Source of the DNA: Trametes villosa
Taxonomy: Eukaryota > Basidiomycota > Agaricomycetes > Polyporales > Polyporaceae
Assembly: GCA_002964805.2 (NCBI GenBank)
Contig: PUDQ02000001.1
Span: 992,001 to 1,056,000, forward strand
Direction of reading: 5' to 3'
DNA length: 64,000 nt
The translations under genes and the position numbers were made by a program. Shown in pieces: positions 45,520 to 56,370 of the stretch (positions are counted from its first letter, which is position 1; every line of letters begins with the position of its first letter). Below the pieces are notes generated by a model. It had not been told where the DNA came from, ran no database searches, and worked only from the letters and a program-made list of their open reading frames with translations.

Positions 45520-47922
45520 ATGAGCACCGGCCCAAGCCCGAGCGTGCTCTCGATCTCCACCAGCCAGCTTTCGGACACCGGAACCTTGGCATCACCCGCC
45601 CCTTCACTCACGAGCCATGAACCAAACCCTACGTCTTATGAACTGCGCACGCACCCTGAACCGACCCACACCACCACTTCTTGTCCACCCTTATCGGCGG
45701 CCACCGGTTCCCCGAACGTCGTCCAAGTCGTCATCCACACCACGGTGACCATCCGCGACTTCTCCGACTACTACACCGTCCCCATCTCCGAGTTCAGGCC
45801 CTCCTACGTCGCCCTCTCCGATGGCTCCCTCATCAGCCCCGTCTTCGTGCCCAACCTGCTCGTGTCCGAGTACTGGCTCGTCATCGGCGGCGCGCTCTGC
45901 ATGTTCTTCCTCATCAGCACCTACAAGTCCTTCATGTACTGCCGCATGGTGAAAGTGAAGAACAAGTCCCTCTTTTATATGCTCCTCGCGAGCCAGGCCG
46001 TGGGCCTTCTCGCCATGATCTTCTGCATTGTCGCGGATTTTGACTCTGCCATCAACTGTACTGCGTGAGTCGCTACGCTATTTGCTATTGCCTTGCGTGT
46101 TGAGTTTGCTTTCCAGGACTGGAATCATCAAGAAGGGCGCGATGCTTGTGTCCACAACATTATTGGTATGAATGATCCATACATGCTTAGCTCCCGCCCC
46201 GTACTGAGATTGCCAATTAGGTTCCCGGGATTCTAGGCACGAAAGCGTACAGGTGTCTCAGTAACGCAGGTTTCGTCATCGTCGTCCTGGGTATCATCCG
46301 TGCCGCTATCGTCGCTATCACCGCGGTCGTGTTGGCTCAGTACCGGGGTGGCAGGCGGTTCACAGGTAAGTAGCTTAGCCTTCAAGCGTGTGTCTATGCT
46401 GAGACAGTTTGACAGGCACTTGTGAGACCACCACCGAATCGTCGCTATTACAAGTCACAGTAGCCCTCCAATTCACCGAGTCCGCCTTCATATGCCTCTG
46501 CTGTGAGTGTGTATCGGCTTTCGTGCAGAACCTTTACTCAAAGTCTCCAGTTCTGTGGGCCGTCTACAGGTCGTACCGGAGTCCGGCAGACCACGCGCGG
46601 CTGTCCCTCCCCGAACAAGACGACGAAGCAAGCACGGTTGACATGGAGGAGAAGGACGACGACGCGCACGCGGACGAAGCCCGCCGCGGCTGGTGGGACT
46701 ACGTGCCCGGATCCGAGGGGAACAAATCGAGGGACCTCGGGCCCCCGAGCCCCGCGCTCCCCTCCCCGCGCGACCTTGCCAACCGCCTCCGCCAGTGGTG
46801 GACGGGCGAGCCGGTGCTCCCCAGCACCGTCTTCCAGCGGAAGCCGTCCACCCCGGGCGAGCTGCCGATCCCCCAGCCGCGCATCTCCTCGGCGTCGGGC
46901 GCCAACGCGCTGTCGCTCCGCCTGGCGACGACGCGCGACGCGGAGCGGCCGAGCTCCCCGCCGCCGCCGTCCGTTATGGATCGCATCATTCGATACGTGC
47001 CCCGCGCGGAGCTCTTCCGAGCCATGCTCAGAAACGAAGTGAGCACAACGGTGGAGGAAGCTCAATTGAGACGTACTGACGTATGCCGTCGCTGCAGTTG
47101 CTGTATACGACCTTCTTGACCGCCGTTCTCTTGGTGATCGCCATCGTCATATGGTTCGGGATCAGCCAGCACCTGCTCCTCGGGGCCAACAACTGGCTCA
47201 TGGTAGACTGTGAGTCGCTGTCATCGGGTATTGTTCGGCAGTGTTCATGCTCACCGCGTTCCGCAGGGGTGATCATCTCCATATGCACGCTGCATAGCTT
47301 CTGCAGGGTCGCCCGACGACACGAGCGCGAGGCCTGGCTGCAGAACCCGGACAACTGGCGGTCCCTCCACCGCGCGGAGGTCGAGGACCGCACCACCCTG
47401 CGCCCGAAGAACTCGCGCCGCGCCTGGTCGCCTGTCAGCGTCTCCTCGCACTGGCGGCAGCGACATCGCGGACGCGGCGATGCTGACACCGATGGGGCCC
47501 CCTCGCGCTACGCGCTGTCCGACCCGCCCGACCCGCTCTCCCGCTCGCACACGCACTCGTTTGCGAGCCCGTCGCGCCGCGTGTCCTCTGCGCGCTCGCG
47601 CGCCGACCTCTCGCGCTCGACGTCCGTCGTGTCCTCGCCCGTGCAGAGCGTCGACGCCGTGTACCGCCCGTCGCCGTGCTACGCGGCGTACGGCTCGCCG
47701 CGCATCCTGCCCTCGCCCGAGTACCCGTCGTCGAACGCGAGCACGCCGCACTCGTCCGACAGGCATGCGATGCTCTCGCCGAAGCCGGCGTCGCCGCGGA
47801 GCCGCTCGTGCTCGGCGCCGCGGACGTGTGCACCCGCGGCCTCCCCTGCGCCCCCGCCGTGGGATCCGGAGAACCCGGAGCCGCCAGACCCTGGTTCGGG
47901 CTCGGGGTTCGAGGCGAGGTAG
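45520..47922 (+). CDS. Orphan seven-transmembrane protein with GPCR-like topology
   Basis: Starts MSTGPSPSVLSISTSQLSDT, a Ser/Thr-rich N-terminus of about 125 residues. Hydrophobic spans in order: YWLVIGGALCMFFLISTYKS; LFYMLLASQAVGLLAMIFCI; GAMLVSTTLLVPGILG; AGFVIVVLGIIRAAIVAITA; VTVALQFTESAFICLCFLWA; then, after a charged Pro-rich loop of about 150 residues, LLYTTFLTAVLLVIAIVIWF; and WLMVDWVIISICTLHSFCRV. A Ser/Pro/Arg-rich tail of about 200 residues follows. Seven spans, a long loop between five and six, and a long tail suggest receptor topology. I recognise no GPCR class motif, so the function is unknown. The intron inside span 5 is 48 bases, keeps frame if retained, and is a guess. About 700 residues, six or seven introns. 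Confidence 0.65.
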
Positions 47923-48702
47923 GTTGAGCTGGCGTGAGTGCGGTACGATGTGAGTGAGTTGTTGTAGTACTAAGCAGTACGGTACTTTGCCCTGTGGACG
48001 TTCGTAGACGGACTGCATTAATCGCTCTTTTCGCTTTGGAGTCGTGTACCTTATTGATATTGCATGTCGTATTGCTGTTTGTCGGGCTCTCGTTAATTGA
48101 CGCGAGGTGCTCTTTTGCTGCTGGTTCTTGGGATGAGGCGCGCGTACGTCCAGGCGGGTTCGACAAGTTTGACGCCGCGGCGCCGGGTGTCAGCTTAACG
48201 TATCCTTAACCACGACCTTCATCGTCTACGTCGGTCATCAGGTATTCAAATTTTCAAACGTCTCATAACGGTCTCAAGTAGCATACATACAGCGTATGCA
48301 TAGCATGCAGTCATTCCGGTGCGCTCATTGCTACCGATCAACACATCGTATGCTGACTTCCGCCCGAATGTTGCGCCAGGTCTATGTACGCGCGTATATT
48401 ACCAACAAGCCCGCGATCATGCCATATAGCTATGGGCTAGTTTGAATCCCAATGCTCTGACGTCGACGCCGGAGCGGCACCCGCGGCCGTTCGTATCCAG
48501 ACCGGCTGACTGCTCGGGCGAGCCTCTGAGGTCAGCCTCAGTCCGCCGCAGAGCACCTGAGCATCGCGCCGCCTCTGTGCACGGCCTGTTCTCAGTTCTC
48601 TCCCACTCCCTTCATCTCTGTAAAGCCGGGCTTTACTTTTGCTTTCGTGTCCCACTTTCCTATACACCGCATCACCTGGTCTTCGAGCACTAGTCTTCTG
48701 AC
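47923..48702. other. Intergenic region
   Basis: About 780 bases between tandem plus-strand genes. The middle (48200-48450) is rather AT-rich with short direct repeats of GTATGCATAG-like sequence. No gene or RNA seen. Confidence 0.45.
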
Positions 48703-51012
48703 ATGCAGCAGTCTCGCATGGCTCGCGGTTCTCTTGTTGTGCTGGTCTTGTCGACAACAGCTGGTCTCGTTGTCGGTGAGTAGTTTTCTCTTGTTGAGTT
48801 TAATGTCTCGTACTAACATGTCACCATTGCAGCGGACCCCAACGACTGGGTCAGCCCGAACTACATTCTGCAAAAGTCCACCACCGGGAACACCGGCTCA
48901 GCCAAGCAAGCCATCCTGACCAAGGCTACCTCAACTGCCAACCAGGGCCCGTGGAGTCAGCCAACCTTCTTCCCCTCCGCGTTGTAGTCTTGCTAACTCC
49001 TGACTGGTGTAGACATCGTCACCAATAACAAGGTCCTGCCCCCCAGCGGCAACGCGCACGACTATCTCAGCTGGGCGCCCTAGTGAGTCCCTCTTTCTGC
49101 TACTAGGATAGCATGTGGCTGACACCCAGCAGCCATTGGCCGAACTGCAACTGGTGCTCGAAGGGCACGAACCATCTGTCGGACCCCACCCAGGGCGGCA
49201 ATGGTACCAGCACCGGCTCGGACGACGACGATGACGACAACGGGGACGACAACAACGACCCGTACGAGGACGGTGGAGGCGTGGACGACGACGCATTCGA
49301 GCTGTCCGCCCTGAACAACATCGCTCTCCTAAGCCGGGACGGCGTCGCGCATCATCCTGCCCACCGACGCATGCTGCGCCGCAGGCGCCGCTCGCTGCAC
49401 GAGTCCAGCATCGCTCCAGCTCGCCGGCAGGATAGCGAGAGTCCGTCAGCCACCGTCAACGCTGTGGGCGACTTGCCGTTGCCGACCGATGGCGTCCTTC
49501 CTGTGCCTACAACTCCTCCCTCTCCCGGGACACAAGTCGGCTCTACCACTACGTCGACGGCCAGGACGTTCAGCGGCACTGCAGCGCCCGCGCAAGCCCC
49601 TGCGAAGACCAAGAAGGCCAATCAGTGCACGCCGTCCCCGACAAAGTCCTTGGCGCCTTCAGCGAGTACGTGCTCTACATTCACATTCATCGCGCATACA
49701 AGCTAACATTGCATAGCCTGGACCACCTGCCCATACGTCGTCCGCGACGGCCAGGTGAACCCCGACGTGCGGTCGATCCCCGACTCGCCCGCCGCGGTCG
49801 CGATGACCCAGTCCGTGCTGTACAACGGCGTCGCGTACGGGATCCAGAAGACGCGCGTGTACGCGCAGAACGTCGCGACGTTCATCGACGCGTTCTTCCT
49901 CACGCCCGCGACGGCGATGAACCCGAACATGAACTACGGCCAGCAGGTGCGCGGCCCGGGCAAGGACCACCAGATCGGGACGTACACGGGCATCCTCGAC
50001 CTCCGCGGCCTGGTGAAGGTCGTGAACGCGATCCAGATCCTGAAGGCGGCGGCGAGCCCCGACTGGACGGCCGCGCGGGACAAGGCGATGATGGCGTGGA
50101 TGAAGAGCTACGTGTCGTGGCTCCAGAACAGCTCCCTTGGGCAGCAGGTTGCGTCGAAAGCGAAGTAAGCACCCTCCTTGGTTTACTACTTGTGCCTTGC
50201 TGACATTGGTGCAGCAACCACTTCACCTTTTACGTGAACCAGCTCGCGGCTGCGAAGATGTACATCGGCGACACGCAAGGGGCGCAGACGGTGCTCAAGA
50301 ACTACTTCACCAACCAGTTCTTGGACCAGATCGCGGCATCTGGCGAGCAGCCGTTTGAGGCGGTTCGGACGCGGCCCTACCACTACCGCTGCTTCAACCT
50401 GGAGGCCATGATCGTAAGTCTCACCCGGCTATACCTCTGCCCCGTACTCACCATCCTCCATAGACCAACGCCAAGCTCGGGGACCAGATGGGGCTCAACC
50501 TCTGGACGTCAAAGTCCAAGTACGGCGCAACGATCCAGACCGCGCTCGACTTCGTCATGAACGCCGACCCCGACGGCGAGGACATCTCGGACGTCTTCCC
50601 GCATGTCGCCGCCGTCGCGGCCGCGTATGGCGACCCCAAGGGCAAGTACGCAGCTTTCCTCCAGAAACAGGAGAGCGACTACGCCTCGCAGCCGTTCTGG
50701 TTCTACGACCAGAGCAGCGCCCTCCCGAACTCTCCTGCCGGCGGACGGGCCAAGCACCGCCGCGGCGCAGAGGAGTTGCTCGAGGGTGGTACTGCGAACG
50801 CTACGCAAGCGCTGGCTGCGGACGCTGAGGCTGCGAAGGGGGCAACGATGCACGCTCTGGACGAGGTCAGCGCTGGCAACATACCGTTCCAGTGCCCGGC
50901 GGTCTTCCAGAACGCGAAGGAGACGGAGCTTGAGGACGACCTGTTCGTGGACTGCGACATGCTGAGGCCGTTCTACGAGATAGTTCCTACTGTAGACCCT
51001 GGGTCGCTGTAA
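48703..51012 (+). CDS. Secreted alginate-lyase-fold polysaccharide lyase (PL38-like)
   Basis: MQQSRMARGSLVVLVLSTTA plus GLVVA forms a signal peptide, and the mature protein begins DPNDWVSPNYILQKSTTGNT. The fold follows: HWPNCNWCSKGTNHL; a long inserted acidic and Ser/Thr-rich stretch (49200-49650); WTTCPYVVRDGQVNPDVRSI; VAMTQSVLYNGVAYGIQKTR; YAQNVATFIDAFFLTPATAM then NPNMNYGQQVRGPGKDHQIG; TYTGILDLRGLVKVVNAIQI; NNHFTFYVNQLAAAKMYIGD; QPFEAVRTRPYHYRCFNLEA. The NPNxNYGQ..RG, H.G, N..NN..FY and RxxPYHY patterns are those of the Pfam alginate lyase fold used by PL38 glucuronan lyases of basidiomycetes. About 660 residues, seven introns. The exact substrate is not shown. Confidence 0.8.
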
Positions 51013-51255
51013 TAGTCCACAGTAGTTCACACATCTCAATGAGCCAGTCATTTCCGCGAATAACAGTGAGAGCCTCATCGGAGGAGCGAGCCGAAGGGGG
51101 GTTGTGGCCGGGGACGCCGGCGGGAGAGGGCCTGTGGAGAGAAGCGCCGGAATACGGACAAACAAGGGCGGTGACAGTTGTGTGCGCTGTTCCTCGTTAC
51201 GCCATCATCCACTCCCTCACCACCCCGTGTATTGTATTTTCCTCGCGACATAGAC

Positions 51256-52362
51256 ATGGCCGACGCTGCTTCAGGCTCTACCGAGAGGTCCGTCCAGGTC
51301 AAGCTCGTCCTCCTAGGTGAGCCTCCATTGGTCTTCTGCGGCGTCCAGCGTCCCCGCAGCTCTTCTCGCGTCTGGGCGGTCGCTCGACGGGCCTCCCTCT
51401 AGCGGGACTCTGTTGGAGCTCCGTTCATTCGAGTGCACTTGGACTGTTCAGCGGGGTACTGATATCTATGCCTTCCTCCAGGTGAGGCGGCTGTTGGGAA
51501 GTCATCAATCGTGCTGCGATTCGTGCGTAATCTCCCCGCATATCTCGTACACCCTCTACAACATCCTACCGCAGGTCTCGAACGAGTTCCAGCCCAACAA
51601 GGAGCCCACCATTGGCGCTGCCTTTTTGACGCAGAAGTGCCGTCTCGAGGACCGTGTTCTGCGATATGAGATCTGGGACACGGCCGGTCAGGAGCGATTC
51701 CACTCCCTCGCGGTGCGTGCCACTCTATCTTGGTCTGTGGCTCTATTGTTTATTGGGTCTCAAACCGTACAGCCCATGTACTACCGCAACGCCCAAGCGG
51801 CCGTGGTCGTTTACGACGTCACGAAGGCTTCGAGTCTCGAGAAGGCGAAGACGTGGGTGAAGGAGCTCCAGCGGCAAGCGAACCCCAACATCGTTATCGC
51901 CCTCGCGGGGAACAAGATTGATCTCGTCACCCCCTCCGCCTCATCCTCCTCATCCACCGCCGCCGAGTCCGAAGACGAGGCCGATGATGCGACGGCAACC
52001 CCGGGCGAGACGGCCGCCTCTGGCGAGCCGGAGAGCCTCAGGCAGGTGCCCAGGGACGAGGCCGAGGCGTACGCGCAGGAGGCTGGGCTGCTCTTCTTCG
52101 AGACGTCCGCAAAGACGGGCGACGGCGTCGTCGAGATTTTCACCGAGATTGGTGAGTGGCCCCTCTGCACGTGCCTGAGCGTGCTGCGCTAACCCCGGAC
52201 CATCGTGCTTTTCCAGCCAAGAAGATCCCCATCGACCAGATCCTGGCCTCAACCCGCGGCGGCGCCGGCCGCCCCGGTGCCGCATCTGGGCGCGCCGCTC
52301 AGGAGGGCGGGGTGAACCTCGAGGAGAACAACGCGAAGAGCAAGGATGCGTGCAATTGCTGA
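51256..52362 (+). CDS. YPT5: Rab5-family GTPase (Vps21/Ypt5)
   Basis: Starts [20 protein letters not shown]. Splicing gives [15 protein letters not shown] (G1), then [20 protein letters not shown] with the switch I Thr, and [20 protein letters not shown] (G3). G4 is AGNKIDL and G5 is [20 protein letters not shown]. It ends KSKDACNC, a CxC prenylation site. TIGAAFLTQ and [18 protein letters not shown] are Rab5 signatures. Known role: early endosome tethering and fusion. The loop between G4 and G5 is lengthened by a Ser/Glu/Asp-rich insert of about 40 residues. Five introns, about 250 residues. The gap between exons 1 and 2 is unusually long for this window. Confidence 0.93.
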
Positions 52363-52777
52363 ACGTGCTGCGCCCGCCCTTCGCCGATACACGATTCTCC
52401 CAACCCGTCACGAGCTTAATGCCTTCTTACCGTACTTACCTCTTTTCTCTTCACGTTTTGTCTCATCTATATGGCCCTTTCCCGTACATGTATTTGCTGT
52501 CGTATTGGAGCGGTTTGGATTGACATATCATATTATGATGTTGTCTACATGATTTTGAGTGCCATGCAACATCTTGACGAGCTGAGGGCTCCCCTCGAGG
52601 ATGAGTTCTAGACATGAGAGTAACAGATGCGATTGTACACACTTGCTGAAGTAAATACAGGTACGTTGTCAAGAGCAGACTGATGACTGCGGATGCTAGC
52701 AAGACAACAAGATCGTGGCTCTATGAAGGCGTGGCCCAGGGTACATAACGAGATCAGTCCATACTTCGGAGAGTGTT
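52363..52777. other. Convergent intergenic region
   Basis: About 415 bases holding the Rab5 3' UTR (T-rich) and the arrestin 3' UTR. No other feature. Confidence 0.5.
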
Positions 52778-54951
52778 TCACCTAGGACCGTGGACGAGGT
52801 CCATGTACGGCGGTGGATGCACTACGCGCTCATGGTCGTGCTCGTGCTCGCTCTCGATATCCGGCACGCGATACGGCGGCGGTGCGTGCCCATGCGACTC
52901 GCCCTCATCGTGCGCGTCCAACACAGGCTGCTCCGTCAGCTGCCCAAAGCTCGCATGCGGACTCTGTGCGCGCACCGGCAGCGTCGGCGGGCTCTCATGC
53001 GGGTGCGGGTGGGGATGCGGCAGCCCCGGCGGGCGGAAGTCGGACGAGTCGATCGACGGCGGCGGGTCCGACGGGTCGTCCATCGGCGGCGGGGGCGGGG
53101 GCGGCAGCTCGTCCTCGTGCGCAGCGGCCGCGGCGTCCGCGTGCTGCTCGAGCGCGCGCCCGAGCGCCTCGAGCGCGGCGCCCTCGTCCATGTTCGCGAG
53201 CGCGCTCACGTCCGTGTCGCGCGTGGCCATCTCGAGCGTCGGCGGCGGCGTGCGCGCGCGCGGCGCGAGCACGTCCGCGTACCCGTCGAACTGGGCCGCG
53301 GGCGGGAAGCCGAACAGCGTGCCCTCGCCCTCGAACACGGCCCCGCCCCCCGGAGGAGGCGGCGGCGCGAGCGGGTCGTCGTCGTCGGTGTCCGGGTCTG
53401 CGCGGGGCACGAAGATCTCGTGCTCGGACTCGAGGAAGGTGGGGAGGCGGGTGGAGGTTGAGGCTTCCGCCTCGGCTTCGGACCAGAACGGCGGGGGCGC
53501 CTCCCGTTCCTCGAACGGGGGCGGCGCGCCGGCGAGTGCACTGGGCCCCGCTTGTGCCTCGTAGCGCGGGACCTCGGCGTCGTCCTGGCGCACGGTGCGC
53601 GTCGGGGGCCGATCGTGCTTCTTATGGTACGCCTCGTCGATGGACGGCTCGACCTCGGGGAGCGGCGCGTTCGGCGGGAGGACGTGGAGCGGGAACGAGA
53701 GCGTCGAGACGCGCTCGGTGTGGCTCGCCATGTTCATGAACGTCGCGTGCACGAGGAGGCGGAAGGAGACGGCGTGGAGGAGCGTGGCCTGCGTGGTCGT
53801 CGCACAGTCCGCGTCAGGGTTGAACGCGAGCAGGTCCTCGGACGAGAGCTGGTCGGGCGAGTCGGGGAAGGGCGCCTGCGCGGGCGGGTGCAGCACGAGG
53901 CGGACGCGGATGGGCTGGGAGGGGTGCAGGCGACATGATGCGCCGGAGTGCGCGACGACTTTGCGCTCGCCGTGCTCTCCTACTCGCGAGATGAAGTCCA
54001 CGCCCTCGCGCGAGCTCGAAGGGACCGCTGCCATCTTCTGCGGGGAGAGCGGGGGTCCGTCCTCAGAATCCGACAGGTCCTCCACGTCGCCGTCCTCAGA
54101 GCCCTCTGGATCTGGCTTCTTGATGTCGATATTCCGCACTAGCTCGGCCCGCAGGTTGCGCAGGCGTATTCCCTGCTCCAAGACGAGCTCTGGCGGGGGC
54201 GTAGGCACGGTGACGTAGATCGGAATGGCTTCGCCCGCCTTGAACGTCGTGCGCGGTATCTGCACCTCCACGCGACTTGGCTCCTCGAGTACCCGCGTCT
54301 CCGGCACGGGGTACAGCACATGTGTATGCGACGTATACCTCCGCACGTGTACGACGAATGCCCGGGAGAGGGGGAGCGCGTCCTCATCGAGGGGCCAGAT
54401 GGTCGCGGAGAGGGTGTGAGTGAGTGAGGACCGCAGGGTGTGTATGCATTGCGGCGTATCCGACGGGAGAGGTATTGAGAACGGGAAGCTAGACCGCTGC
54501 TGGTTGCTAGGATCCGGGGAGCTGACAAGGTCTACCTCCGTATGCGCGAGCTCGATCTCATGTCCGTGGGCCTGCTCAATAGTCCGCAGCGTGACTGTCC
54601 TGCGCGGCGCAACCCCCCATCAGCTACCCCGCGCGCAGGAAGTAGAGGTACAGCAACTCACACCTTCCGCCATTTGAAGGACGCGTCCGCGCTCTTGATC
54701 TGCAGCTCGCCCTCGATCGCGGCGCGCTCGCCGTCCGCGCCGAGGAAGCCCTTCTGGAAGTGCGCGCCGTTCGCGGCGGGGACGATCAGGATCTGCGGGC
54801 CCGCACTGCTCTCCGCTGCGACGAGGCCGCTGGGTGCGTCGTCGCCGTCGGGGGCGGAGACGAAGCTTATGTCGGAGCTGTTGGAAGAGAGCGGCGCGTC
54901 GGATTCGGAGGGCTCCTGGGTGTACGTCGGGGGAAGGTCTACCCCGGACAT
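52778..54951 (-). CDS. Arrestin-related trafficking adaptor with PPxY motifs
   Basis: Exon 1 starts MSGVDLPPTYTQEPSESDAP, ends near IKSADASFKWRKV, and has a PPTY motif at residues 7-10. The arrestin N-domain continues SVTLRTIEQAHGHEIELAHT, FPFSIPLPSDTPQCIHTLRS, SLTHTLSATIWPL. The arrestin C-domain follows: RVEVQIPRTTFKAGEAIPIY; RLRNLRAELVRNIDIKK; HPSQPIRVRLVLHPPAQAPF; AVSFRLLVHATFMNMASHTE. The tail is long, acidic and Pro-rich, with PPPY at two sites (APPPYRVPD and HPPPYMDLVHGPR at the very end). PPxY recruits Rsp5/Nedd4 ubiquitin ligases, so this is probably an ART-type adaptor for endocytosis of plasma-membrane transporters. One or two introns, about 680 residues. Confidence 0.85.
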
Positions 54952-56370
54952 TGCGTTCGCGTCCGCGAGTACGCTCGCAGTGTGCGAGTTTGTGGGTTAG
55001 GAAGGTTAATGGTGTGAGCCCTAGTCAGCGACGATGGCAAGATGGAGAGAAAGCACGGGCGGTGTGCTACGGCTTCGGGTAAGGGGAGGAGTTAAGAGAG
55101 GGGGGTGGGGCCCGGGTTCGAGGGGGAGCATGGTCGGGCGCGGAGTGGCGAGCGCAGTGCATCCATCTCATCGCCCGCTGCGCCTCGCACCTGCAGCTGA
55201 CGGAGATCGCGCCGTACCTAGCGCGCGCCCACAGTCAGCACCACCGCGCATGCATTCCTCCGTGTCGATGGCGTCTGCATCGAACTGCACTGTGCGACCG
55301 CGACCGAGGCGAGCTAGTAGTGTTGCTGCGCGTATGTCCGCCATCCAGATCCTGTCATGGCGAGAAGCCGGCGCGGGCAGATGGCTTGCTGCGCAGTTGG
55401 TCGATACGCTCGCGCATGTAAATCAGGCAGCTCATCATGAACGGCCATGACATGCATTGCATTGCTCATACGAGAGGAAATAACAAGTGTTACAGGGCAA
55501 GCACGGCGGGATCTACCCGAGGACGTCGAGGAGGCACCTACGTAGGAAAACAGCATAGACACCTGTCTGAGTCCCAGGACCGCCAAATGCAGGGCAATCT
55601 TGGCTGCGATTTGACCTCGCGCAGTCGTGGAAGAGCAACCGCCGAGGATACCTTGACAGCCGGGAGAACTACAGAAGGTGGATGTGGCGGATTGTTGGGA
55701 CCACATCGTATGAGAAGCGCGGGTATGATATTGATGTATGTGGTACATAGGGCGGCCATCTGAGCGCAGTCCGCTTCAGCATTCCAGTTAGGCGTCGGCG
55801 GTGACACTTACTAGTAGTGTACAGAGGACTAGGAAGTACGGGAAGGTTCGCGGGGATGTTTTCCCCGAGCGCCTGGGCGCGTCAACACCTGTACGAGTAG
55901 ATGGCTCGACGAAGAGAAGCTGAGGGGAAGAAGTCGATCTTGGCTACACATTGACCTCGCACAATCACGTAGATAGATTGGCAAGGCTTCGAAAGAGCCT
56001 GACGATGCGCAACAGGTTCGGAAAGGGTGCAAAGTTCTGCATTGGTTCTACACCAGGTACATGGATCTAAGAGGAAGCGTTAGCGACACCGGCAACAACG
56101 ATCAGAGAAGGCATACCTAGGCTACAAAGATGTGAGCACTGGGAGGATTTGTTCTTCCCGGAGTGTAGCACACCGTCAATGAGGGTGTTGTGACGGTGCG
56201 GCTTCGTTTATGGGAAGCAATGGTGAGTTACTCTTGGCTACAATTTGACCTCGTACGACCATTGCCGAAGCGGTAGACGAGGCTTCGAAAGAGCCGGGTA
56301 GATGTCAGACAAACGGTTGACGGTCCTGGGTATCTTCTATATGCTACAGCAGGGGTGATATTGATACATG
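54952..56370. other. Long intergenic region with a three-copy motif
   Basis: About 1.4 kb between two minus-strand genes. It contains three related segments (55596-55625, 55937-56001, 56232-56296), listed separately. On the minus strand, splice-like signals and short hydrophobic reading (FPYFLVLCTLL before a GTAAGT) hint at an unrecognised gene, but I cannot build one with confidence. Confidence 0.4.
55596..56296. repeat. Three dispersed copies of a TTGGCTACA...TTGACCTCG motif
   Basis: Copies begin near 55599, 55940 and 56233, spaced by about 341 and 293 bases, all in the same orientation. The shared core is CTTGGCTACAATTTGACCTC with small changes. Copies 2 and 3 also share AGGCTTCGAAAGAGCC about 25-30 bases later. 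Read on the minus strand, one frame gives RGQIAAK, RGQCVAK and RGQIVAK in the three copies. Confidence 0.5.

Noticed and set aside
47251..48166. Minus-strand frames of about 245-255 codons
   Set aside because: Antisense of the Ser/Arg/Pro-rich tail of the 7TM protein; Arg-rich shadows.
52773..53739. Gly/Ser- and Arg-rich plus-strand frames of 263-308 codons
   Set aside because: Antisense shadows of the arrestin tail, caused by its Pro/Asp/Glu-rich GC codons.
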